64,000 nt of DNA from Eopsaltria australis (lineage: Eukaryota; Chordata; Aves; Passeriformes; Petroicidae): NCBI GenBank assembly GCA_034509425.1, contig JAVTVJ010000070.1, forward strand, positions 3,100,001-3,164,000, in the 5' to 3' direction. Each line of letters starts with the position of its first letter. Positions within the stretch are counted from its first letter, which is position 1. The notes beneath the pieces were generated by a model, which saw only the letters and a list, made by a program, of their open reading frames with translations, made no database searches and had not been told where the DNA came from. Both the position numbers and the translations under genes were made by a program. Shown here one piece after another: positions 38,442-50,000 of this stretch.

Positions 38442-39956
38442 CTCTTATTCAGTGATGAACTTGTAAACATAACGGCCCACGTAATTTTTGCACTTTCCAT
38501 ATCACAGCTAGACAAATGCCCAAATTTCCAATTAATTTCCATAATATCTGGTGCCCAGTTCAATGTGCTGCTATGAAGTGGGTTTCAGCAAGTAGAAGAA
38601 AGAAGGAAAAATATTCAGAAATAAATCTCTGGGAAGAAGAGAGAATGGACATGAACAGGGAGAGTTATGTACATAAGAAATGGAGCTCCAGCTATATCAC
38701 CATGCTAGAAGGGAGCTGCTGGTAGAATCTTCTCTTGTGTATAAACTGAAACAAGGATTGACTAGGAATAACATTACACTGTCATATAAAAATTCCCATT
38801 TTTAAAGATAGTAGTGAAAGGAACTAAAGAACCAGCAAAGGTGACCCTTCTATGCTATATTGCTTTACCATCACAACACAGGTCTAGAAGGCAGATTTTT
38901 TCACAAATGGCAACAGAATGGAGGTGGTAGCATTAAAACATGTACAAAACTGCACAGAGGACTCCAAACTAGCTATCCTCTGAGCAGAGGAGAATCATGA
39001 CTCAGTTTTAAGTATTTTCCAGAGATCAGTTTTACTCGTTGTTTGTAAAGACACCAGTCTGATTAAAACAGAAACAGTAAAGCCATGCCTAGATAAGTCT
39101 CTGGCTAGACAAAGATATCTTATTCTCAGTATATCCACACACATATAAATACATGCATCGTGGTCCATGACTGAATGGGAAACCATTACATGTCATCCCA
39201 ACATACTTAAAGAACTGTGGCTGGGAAGTCACAGCTGAATGATTTTGGCTAATCACCAAGTGAGTAATGTCAAACACTGAATGTCTGGACAGTTTCCATT
39301 CAAATAACATTTCATCTTGGGCCAACAGTATTTACAAACCACTGGAATGAAATCCCATACTGTCATTTATCCATTAGTAAGAGACGGCATTACAGCTGTG
39401 TAAGATGCAGCCTTACTTCTGCACTGAGGTCTCCCAGTTCTCCCAGTGGTGGTAGCTCTTGCTGAGCCTCCCATGTCAATTCTGCAAGTTTCCCCCACTC
39501 ACCTCTGTGCATCTTAGATGGCATCCACAAATTCAGAGAGGGATTTTGCAGGTATGTGGGAGTATATTCAGATAATCACTGACTGGTTCCCTGAAACTGG
39601 AGAGGTCTGTAGTAGCAACAAAATCCTCAACATCTTACCTTATTTAAAGCAATAAAGTAGTGGAATACCTAATTTTGTGACAATGGTCTAGAGTTTGATT
39701 TGAGATACATTTTAGTCTGAGGACCATCACATACCTGTGCTGGAGCAGACATTTTGCCATGGGATTCATATTGCAATACCAAGAATCCCCTGGGATGTGG
39801 GTGTGGTGATTGGACATTTCCAAATACTAATACTAGTGTCCAGTTCCTAGTGGGAAGTGCTAATCCAGGGCTGGTTTCACAGGTTACAGCAAAGTGAGGG
39901 ACTCAGAAATTGCAGTAGCCTTAGCAAATCTTCTAATGTGCCATCATTTTTTTCAG

Positions 39957-40150
39957 GGAAAAAAAATAGGGAGGAGAAAAGAAAAAAGTCCAACAAAGAT
40001 GAAAGCAAGGAGACAAGACAGGAAAGCAAAGGGCGAGCAGCCCGAAGACAAAACCGAGAACAGAGGGAAAACAACAACAAAACGCAGCCGAAGAAAAGGA
40101 AAGCCCCAAACAAAGAACAGGACCTGGCACCCGTTGACACTGCACATTAA
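39957..40150 (+). CDS. RSPO3: RSPO3 exon 5: basic C-terminal tail and stop
   Basis: The terminal coding exon begins after TTTTTTTCAG. Its first two bases complete the Gly codon left by exon 4, and 63 further codons lead to TAA at 40148-40150. It encodes GKKNREEKRKKSNKDESKE..., a Lys/Arg/Gln/Glu/Asn-rich segment with EQRENNN and KKRKAPNKEQ, ending DTAH. It has no Cys and no folded-domain signature. R-spondin tails of this type are positively charged, bind heparin and heparan sulfate and influence secretion and retention; they are the most variable part of the family. With exons 2-4 the window encodes 243 residues counting the split Met. The RSPO3-like positions and the terminal TAH-type ending agree with RSPO3. 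Confidence 0.95.
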
Positions 40151-41005
40151 TGGCCCTCCATGATTGTTTAAGTCTTATGATGCTGCTATCTCTACCAGAT
40201 CACCCTGACAGGTGTTCCAACCATTCAGGCCGCAAATGGACAATGCTACCAGTTATTATTAAACTTTAAACAACATTCCAAACACTTCCTATATTCTCCA
40301 AGCAACCATAGTTTATTAAAGAGATTGACATGAGCCAAGGAAAAAATATCTAAAGATGGGATACTTTAAAACTGTTATATTATATGCTTCCATGCATCTG
40401 TAAAAGGCAATTAAGAAATTTTGTATATATTAATAATAGGGTATAAAATATAGCAATATAATAATGAATGACATTCAGATGAACAATGTTCTTTTTCTTT
40501 GTAAAATATTTTTCAAGTTATTGTTTAAGTATGAGGCAAGAGATATGCCTAAATCAAAGACGAAAATCGTATCCCTTCATATATTGTACATAATTAAGAG
40601 AAGGAGGAAAACATTTCTGAAGAGCCAGTAGGAGCCCAAAGTTTTACAGCCTGTGGTGGAGCAGGATGGGATTGCCCTGTGTTTTCCTGATCCATGCTCC
40701 AGACATGGGTGAGAAACATCAGGAGAAAGCCAGCAGGGCTTCAGCTGCTGAGGGATAAGAAGCAGAAGCATCTGCAGCTTTGAAGACTGAATCCCTGAGG
40801 CAGAAGGAAACTGAGCTGAGCTTGAATAATGCTCTTATCTGTGGACAACACAATGTTTTCTGGTCTAAACAGTGATACCGTGTGCTGTTTTATGCTTTTT
40901 ATACCTATGTGTAACTTAAGTCTACATTTCAAATCTTCTGGTGAATGACAAATCGTATTTGTAGGAGACAACATTGAGTTAATAAAAACCAGAAAAACAG
41001 ATCAT
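40151..41005 (+). other. RSPO3: RSPO3 3'UTR (probable extent)
   Basis: AU-rich sequence follows the stop codon. The first canonical AATAAA lies at 40981-40986, followed by GU-rich DNA (about 41008-41035, including gtatgtgttttt), so cleavage around 41000 is likely. Weaker ATTAAA hexamers at 40258 and 40315 lack a clear GU-rich partner. A further AATAAA at 41138 could give a longer form. Two Pumilio-type UGUANAUA octamers occur at 40422-40429 (TGTATATA) and 40585-40592 (TGTACATA). The 3' end is inferred from motifs, not seen. Confidence 0.55.
40981..40986 (+). promoter_or_regulatory. RSPO3: Probable RSPO3 poly(A) signal AATAAA
   Basis: This is the first canonical hexamer after the stop, about 830 nt into the 3'UTR. 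GU-rich sequence starts about 20-25 nt downstream. It is the best-supported end of the RSPO3 transcript in the window. Confidence 0.5.
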
Positions 41006-44000
41006 GTAAGTATGTGTTTTTCATACTGATGGTGTCACCCTTTTCTGCTGGGGAAGGGAATCATTTCATAGCTTCACAGACAGAAGAGGACACAACTTAC
41101 ACCCACATTGTGCATCTAGCAACAGAATATCCACGACAATAAATTTATAAATGTATAAAAATTACAAATCTCTGTCCAATTTTACTGAAGTTCCTATTCT
41201 GGTCCTTCTCTCTGACACAGCAGAAATTAAAATCTCCTCTGCTCAGAGGACAAACTGTGGTACTGTTCTGGGTATGTGAGAGGCCAGAGCGGCCCTAGTG
41301 AAACACAGGTTACGCTACACACTGATTTGCTGGTCAGAAATGGACTTTACAGAAGCATGTTGAGTAACCAACAAACCTCACGGTATGTGTTCTGTTGCCA
41401 TGTTTTGCCCAATGACAACTGTCACGGGGGTAGCAGCCCACCCACTGTGGAGTATGGACTAGAACAGGTGGCAGGAGTCAGTTCCCCTCCATGTTCACTA
41501 GTTCTGTTTCTCACAGTGAGTTTGACCTTAAAAAAGACACTGCCCAACACTAAAGCCTACCTCTCAGGCCGAGGACATCTGAGTGACAGGCCTCAGTGAC
41601 TTTCCAAGGAATATCCTAATCATCCAGACAGCAGTGTAGGATGGTCTCCTACAGTTTGCTTTGTAAGATCTTTGTCTCTAACGATATATGTAGATGCAGT
41701 AGCCTAACCACATGGTGTTTAAGGCTCCCACAGTTCGCCTCCTATGTTCACGAGAATTAATCAAAACTTTCTGTAACTAGTCCCTGATTTTATGCATTTA
41801 TTATATTTTTGCTGTTGAGAAGACCGAAAGGCTGAATTTTACAGAGATGAGCATCATGCATGTGTAAAACTCCTCACACACAATGGAGTCTGAATGGGTG
41901 AGACAGCAAAGCTGGATGTGCTGAGTGCCTGTGAGGAGCACCTATAAGTGGGAGACTGGGGCAGGGGTAACTATTTGTGAGCTCCCAGCTCCACTGCATA
42001 ACTTGTCTACACCCTCCTCCAGAGTGGTCTGGTCTCAGTCTCCCAATGCTGATCCAAGCAGCAGCAGCCAAATTCCTCCACCATCTTCCCACCTTGTTGG
42101 CAGCTGCATCTGACGAGAAGCTGGTCTTAGAGTAGTGGAGGGTGCAGAACTCGTGTGCAGCACTGGGGCTCTGGCTGATGCTGATGTAGAGAGAGGAAAG
42201 AAGAAATCCTCATGCTGCCACACTCAGAACCTGGCACCAAAAGATGAGGTGCAAGTAGCAGTTCTGGCCTAAGAGGTGTTGGTATCACAACAGAAAGGGG
42301 AACCCAGTGCTTCAAACCCTCTCCTGCAGCTGCAGTCATTCTGTCTGCAGTGCTGGTGGGTAAACAGGGATGTTCAGCTGCTTGGGAAGAATTTACTGTT
42401 CAATTTACTTCCTCCAAGGATAGGTTTTTGGCCAGATGAAGAATCCCTACTTGGATTCAGCAAACTAGGTCAGCAGCTGGATCACATGAATAGTTGAACT
42501 CAGGGAAGATTTGTCTACAACTCTTAAAACTAACCAGTAGGATTGTGTCTTTTCCCTGCTTTGATTAAATATAGGAGCTAAATGGCAAGGGGGTTTGGTA
42601 TGGAAGAATGGCTTTTGACAGAAGCACAAACAAAATCTATAAAAATGAACAAGAGTGTTCAAAGAGGAATTTTAAAAAAGGGAAAAAGCAAAACTAGATG
42701 CTATACTCAGAATGTCCCTGATCTCAGTTATTCTCTAATACAACACTTGAAGGAGTCAAAGGAATGCCATTTATCTGGCAAGGATAAACATAAGACTGGA
42801 AAAGCAGTATCAAGAAATTCAAGAGCTACAGACTCAGGGAAAAGAAAGAGGGAGAAAGGAAAAGAAGAAAATTTAGGATACAAATGTGAGCTCTGTTATA
42901 CACTGTCACAAAAACCTTTATTACAGATTCCCTACTTATGCAAGAGGCAGTGACAAGTCTGTCTTACCAAGAGCAGAACTTGGAATGCTGTCACCTTTCA
43001 GCAAGGAGTAAAAATGTAAACAGAATTTGGCCCATGGCAGAAATAATTTATAGCATTAGTACCTGAAAAAACCTCCTTCCTGGAAATGAACAAGGAAATT
43101 GCTGTCATGTTGCTTCCTCCCACACAGAAAAATGTTTGATAATACTGCTTATAGCCATGGTGAAGCACTAAAAAGTACATCCAACTCACTTGGGCAACTA
43201 AAAATTTCTCAAGTCCTGGCACAGAATGTAGACCACCCTGCTGGTAGGTGAACTACTCAATTGGGACTCTCAAGAAACTGAAGGAGAATATGGACCTTTG
43301 TAGGCCAAGTGTACTGTAGTAACACCTTTTGCCCATCCAGTAATAAATTTGTGAAATCAGGAGTCAATGGTCTTGCATACTAGTGAGAGCTAGTGAGAAC
43401 TCATAGGACCCTACTGGAGAAGATCTGATTAAGTAGTAGGAGTAGCTGTGACTAAATCTTCTTCCTTGACAACTGTTTCCCAGTTAAAAAATACCTCAAA
43501 TCTTACAAGTCACTTTTAAGCGAATCCCAGAGGATTATGAACTGCTTTTCTTAAAATGGGACCTAAATTAAATGGACATTAATTATAAGCTAAATTCACA
43601 GTGTGCTAACTATTAAAGAATATATCTGAAATAAAATACTAAATATCAGTTAAAGCCAGTACATAAACACAAATCAAGTGCTATTTCTGACTATTAAGCT
43701 GTTCAAGGAATTGTCATCAGTAACAAAGAGCTAGAAAAATGCAAACAACTGTTATGTCCCACACTTCAGACCTGTCTGACCAAGCTGTAGCTTGCTCTCT
43801 CACCTGAAGATCGCAATAAGGGAATCCAGTGTTAAAGAGTTTGAGCGCTGAACTGCTGAACCCTTAACTGAATTTGTCCCAGCAGCTTTATTCTGAACCA
43901 CCACAGCAGAGTTGTCAGGCTGAACAATGCACTAAATAAATGACAGGTTTTGCTGTACCCTGTAGCAAAGTGGCAGCAGAAGAACCCATCAGCAGAATGG

Positions 44001-47000
44001 GACCATCATCATCACCAGTCATCCCCCACAATGAAGGTCTTGTGTCTCTACCAGCAGCCTCTGGGTACTTGTGGTTGATGTGCTGACGGGAAAGCAGCAC
44101 ATGAATATTGTTATTAATTCAGAAGGATTCCTCTATAGCCCTCATGAGTCACTATAATTACTTTTTGTTTCTGTGGTTTTAGGCTCTGAAACTTATTGAA
44201 GGCTTGACTTTCTGATGCAGCATGAATTTACCATGACACTTGCACTTAATTGCTATGCATTGTTATTTGAAAAGCCAGCACTGGATTTAATTCGCATGGT
44301 TCACATAAAGTTGCACAAATTCAAACAAAAACCTCTGCATAGGATGACATAACAGCTGATCATGGGAGCTACTCTTCAAAGTGACATTCTGCAAACATCA
44401 GCTGCAGCTTCAGTCTTTCCTAAGTCCATCAGCAAGGGCTTGGTCACATTTTCAGGCTCAGATCTGCTACTTCACTGCTGTTATTTAGCAGAAAGCTTAC
44501 TCACTAAAGGCCTTGTACTCTTACAAGCAAGCACACTCTGTAGTTACACATCCTCAAATAATTTTCTCATGTGGCCTCTTGCTAATGGGGGGTTGGATTT
44601 TTTTCTAGTATTTTGCAATAATTTGGCATAATTTAAAGAGAAGTTAAGTCAGCATGTTTGTTCACCATTTTAATAACTCATCTGTCCCATACATCTTCCT
44701 CTCCTAACTTCGCTGTCATAGTCCTAGTTGGCTTAGGCCTGCCCTTTCAGATCTGGAATGCTAATTGCATTTAAAAAGCAAGAGTACCCATTGATTGCTT
44801 TGACACAGAAATTTCTGTATTTTCATGCGCAGATGAAATTCTTGTTGATAGTGTTCTATACAGTGTTTCAGAATACTAACCATGTCCATATAAAATAAAG
44901 TTATACCAAACAGTCTGACTAGCAGACTCACCTGTAATCATGGAACCTCAGCCTGGGGAAAGCAGGATAGGGTAAGCAGTCTCTCTTGGATAAAATTGGC
45001 AGCACAACTTCTTCTGTAGTTATTACTGTGGAAGCAGAACAAATTCTGCAGGTATCACAAAAATATGAGGCAATATAGCGAGGACAGGAGAGAAAAAAGT
45101 TGTCAGCTGGTCTGCCACCTTTAAAAGGATATGAACAAAATTAAACTAGTAACAGCAACCACATTTTCTTGTATAAAGGGAATAAAGCACTAGGATAATT
45201 GATCCTAGAATGAAACCAATGGGATTCAATAATTTAGTTCTTGATGTGCATATAGAAGGAAACCAGAGATGAAACAAATTAATGCAGAGCAGGGAACAGA
45301 GTGCTGGCTGGCTGCAGATAAGCAAGAAGCTGAAAAACATGCTGTCACTATTATTTAATTTATGCATGAAGTAATCTCTACTCATTTATAGTCTACTCCA
45401 GTACACCTGTGTCTAAACAGGTTATTAAGGTCCCACAGATGTTCACACAGACATTGTCCAGGGGGAGCCAGTACAGCAACCAATACCTTGCTCTAGTAAA
45501 ACTCTGGTGTTTTCCCAGAGCATGATATTAAGGAACTGCTTTTGTGATTTTGAGTTAATTTTTGTGACTAAAAAAAAGGATGGCAGTTCCCTTCCTACTT
45601 TATGCTATAGCACAAAATACCTGGTTTTACAAATGGTTATTATATCCTTATTATATGATCCGTGTACTGTTTAAATACATAGCAGTTCATAAAGGAAGCT
45701 GCCATGAAAAAGGAAAATGTAGATAATATTTCTCATGGAAATCAGTATAATCTGCTCAGGGCTGTGTTCCTTTTTCATAAGAAATGATGTATTGGTTTAG
45801 TCTGCTGTCAAAGTTGAACAATGGTAGAAACTGAAAAACATCTCACAGCAAAAGCACAATTCCAAATGGTAAAGGAGGTTATTTTTCACAGTGATGCTTT
45901 TTTCACAAAAGAAACCTTCAGTGAGTAAATGACACCAGAATCTGTCCTATAGATACTCTAATAATTCTGTTCTCTGGAAACAGGGTTTACAGTTTCAGAC
46001 AGCAGGAGGGGACTAAAAATGAGTAAACTATGTCCACAAGACACTGATGGATAACAGTGTATCCCTGTTAGTTATTGGAAAAGTAATATCCAAAATAATC
46101 AACTCATGGCCATCCTTTTATCAACCCTTTCCCCCCACTGTTACTCCTAAGCTAGCTGATAAAAAGCATCTGGTTTTGCAAGCCAGAGACCAAATAATGC
46201 GCAAGGAGGTATCAGTCTGTTTTTAAACCAGGAGATTTCTTGAACAGTGGCTGAAGAGCACAATTCTGTCATGTTTGGTGATAATGTCTCCCATATCAGA
46301 GGCTTATGTCCTGCTGTCACTCTATTCACTAAGAATACCTGAGATATTACTGCTCTTCTAGTGTGTCACTTCCATTGACAAATGACTTTGACCATTCACA
46401 GAGTGTGATGAGCTTCTATTTTTTCCAGATGCTAGTCACTTCTTTCTTAAACACTTTTCTACCCACCAGCCTCTGCCTTCTATTCCACAGATGTGCCTCG
46501 TGTGGGATAACTAACCCAGTTCTGCTGAGAACAATGATTTGATGATAGATGTCTCATGTGCTTGTGTGTGTGACTGGAGTGAGGGATGGAAGGACTGGTG
46601 GGGACTGCATTTTGGATCAAACACCTCTAAAAGAGGGAGGATATTAGATGAGCCAAAATTATACTCTAAAACACCTTGAAAGCCTGTGGGAGACCATTCA
46701 CACATTTTAGTCTCTTGTAGTCATCTTTGAGATGAATCCCAAGGGTAGAGCCTGACCTTGTGGGCTATAGGTTTGGCCCATTTCTGCACCTTTGTAATAT
46801 ATTGTGCTATTTCTGTATTATTCTCCTCACTATGGATGCTCAGCTCACTTCCTAATGGGATTTGTAATAAGTGAACAGTCTTCTTGAATGTTAATTAAAT
46901 TGTTTACATTATAGTTAATGAATAGTGAGGTCTGAACCACCTGCTACTCTCCATCCTGACAAATCCTCTTTGGAATACCTTTTGGTGATAGTTTCCCAGA

Positions 47001-50000
47001 TAATCTTGAGCAAGAGTGCATATTCTACTCCTTATGAATCCTTTTACCTTGCTGGCATTATCTGAGCTCCAGTAGTGCATCAAACGATGTAATTAGCATC
47101 CCTCATATGTGGTTTCTTTTCACAGCCTGTTTCCTACAACCTTACATTTGCTGTGCCAAATGCATTACTGAAGTCTAGACATATTGTACTTGCTGCTTAG
47201 AGGGAATGAAAAAGAAAATCAAGTATTCTCATGGCAGTAGAAATCTTGCTTGAGATATCAAATTCTTGTTTTGGTTTGTTTTCCTTTTTTATACAAGAGA
47301 GAAATGTCAACTAAAGACCATTTCTTAAGCACATGCACCCAGAGACTTACATTTTCAAAATTAATCCCAGGGGAAAGAAAAGAATGATAATTAAAAGTAA
47401 GTATTTGAAAGTCAGCTGGGCACCTTAAGCTGAAATTCTGGTGCACCATTAGGGGGCCATCTCAATATAAGATCTTAAGAATGAAGCTTTTAGAAAGACT
47501 TAGAAGTTTTATTCAGCCGAGACAGACTTGCTCAGGGATAAATAAGAATTCTTTGCAATTTTCTCATGGGTCCTGCAGGATCCTAGGAGCAATTGCATAC
47601 ATTAGGAAATGCAGTTCCACTGCACTTTAGTGTCTGCCAGTGGGTGGTTAAAAAGCACAATGTGCACATTGTACCTAGGCTGTAATTAAAGAGGTATCAG
47701 CTATTTTTTAATATAGAAAGCTTTGTCTTCTGACTACAATAATAAATAATCCATCACTCAGGAATGCTGGATAGTCATAATTTCAGGCCTATAAATCATA
47801 CTTAGTGTGTTTAGTAACCAATTTTACTGAAACACTACTTCATAAAAAAATCACAGTAGCAGCACCATGCATTGTGTTATTTATTGCTACAAGGGGGAGC
47901 TGCAGAAGCATCCTCCTCATCATTCAGTCATCTCCCCCTGCGGGAGAGCAATAACTGCCATGCCTTGAAGAACAGCTGACAGTATCAAAAGGAATTCCGA
48001 TATTAATTTGAAAAGTGGACTTTCTGTGCTTGCTATAAGGCAACAGACGATGCAAAGCACTCAGAGGATTACTTAAAGAATGCATTGACAGCACTGTGTA
48101 CTGTCTTAAACAGCTTTTACCTTGATTTTTTAATACGGTGACATAGATCTTTAGTCAAGGTGTCTTTGCACATGATTTTTTGTCCATGCAGTAACAGTGA
48201 CTTGCAATTCTGAATGAAGCTGTTGGTATAAAGATGTGTTCCCTTGCACAAGCTCTGCTGAAGCTGGTCTGAAGCTCCCACAGTCTCTTTCCTCAGCTAA
48301 GCACAAGAACAATTCTCTCAGAAGGTTGTGGCCAAAGGCTGAGAAGATTCCTGTGGGCTTCTGTAAAGCAGCAAGATGAAAATCAAAGCGGAAAATGCAG
48401 AGCACCACATGAAGGCAGGAGTATACAAATTCGGAGAGTAAGAAGAAAAGGCCCCTTAGGCAGCAGTGGTAATTCACAGCTGAATGTAAACAGTGTCATA
48501 TCACAAAGAAAGCAAACATCATACTGGGACACAAATGCAGAAATACAGCCTGCAATATGTATGAAACAATTCTTCTGTTCTACTCAGTACTGCCAGAAGT
48601 AACAGCTGAAGTACAGCGTCCCCTTAAGGTACCACAGTTCAAGAAAGAAGTGGTATAACTAGAAATTTTTCAGGCATAAGCACTGAGAATGATCAAAGCT
48701 TCAAAAAAATAAGCTTCAGAAAAATGTCACCACACCTACCTACCTATGAAGCAGATAATAGCCATACACCAATACTGCCAAGGATGAGAGGGATATGGCC
48801 ACAAATGAGAGTCAGCTGAAGGATGCAGAAATAAATAATTCTTTATCTGTACAAATTTCTCCCTTCTGGATATACTAAACAATATAGCTCACTGAGGGCA
48901 TTTAGCAAAGGAGAAAACAAAACTCCCAGCACAAAAACTAACATATCCCTTCCATCCCATCTGTAGCCAGTTTCTAATTTTACCCTTTCTCAGGATGTGC
49001 GTGTTTGCATTCCTAGCTCCCTCATTCATCCATTTAGACAAGAATAACACCTTTCCTACTCTTTTCCAAATAAAATTTACTCTCCTTGTTTCCTGGTGAT
49101 TCAAATAAACACTGGAGCCTCCTAATTTGGAAGAAAAATGCGAAACATAAACGTTATCATCTTTCTCAGAGGAACAAAACTTGTGCTATCATGCTGGAAA
49201 ACTGCTAGTGAGCACCTTGATGGCCAGTTTCACCCTAATTTGGGGGGGAAAAAATCATGTGTGTACAAAGCAGATGTTTAACAGAGAGATCCTGAGCTGC
49301 CAGTCAGCATGTGCAGACTTCCTGATATCAAAACAGTCCTCCCACTCCAAGTGTATCCTGAAAACGAGGATCCCATACAGGTATCTTCAGAAAGCAGAGC
49401 AAATAGCTATCTAATGTAGTCAGAATTAAAAAGTGAATTCTTGGACTGAATCTCCAGGTGTGTGCATCAATGTCTACGTCTACCCAAGCAAGTGATTTAT
49501 TTCATGCATATGCTGTGACCTGGGAGTAAAACAAACACATGCAAAGGGACAGGTAAAGTCCAAATACCAGGATCCAGGACAATGACATTTCACTGGTCTA
49601 ATAGACAGCTGGGCTCACAGCTGAGTGTCCCAGTTTGGAGCAGACATCAGAGCAGAGCAGCGTTCCTACTGTGTGACTGTTCCAACTCAGACCATGCAAG
49701 CTAAGGCAACTAGGATCACATGTCCAGGAAGCAAAGGAACATCTGTTAAAAGAAAACCTGTTTTGAGATCTCTTTGACACCAGCCTCAATGGCTGAGCAG
49801 TGTTACATCTGCACACCAGCAAAACATGGGTGTGGAGGGCAGAAAGTGATGTGGCTGCTGAATTGATCTGAGCACAAGGAAGGATCTATTTGGGGAAGGC
49901 AACTGTTAAAGGAGTCCCTTCAAAGGCACTGCAGGAGGCAGTAAAACAGAAGTGTAGAGGAAGAATGAAGTTACATGAACAACTGATGGGATAGGAAATT

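Larger units (their letters stand above)
19431..39956 (+). other. RSPO3: RSPO3 intron 4 (about 20.5 kb)
   Basis: This long intron separates the TSP1 exon from the terminal exon and ends in catcatttttttcag. It holds CR1 fragments at 20548-21038 (sense), 34602-35440 and 38105-38441 (both antisense), a CpG island at about 37622-37900, and a candidate intronic poly(A) signal at 19584. It also holds a GC-containing block near 29435-29620 that may be a conserved non-coding element. The rest is AT-rich sequence with scattered short open frames that I do not recognise as genes. Confidence 0.88.
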
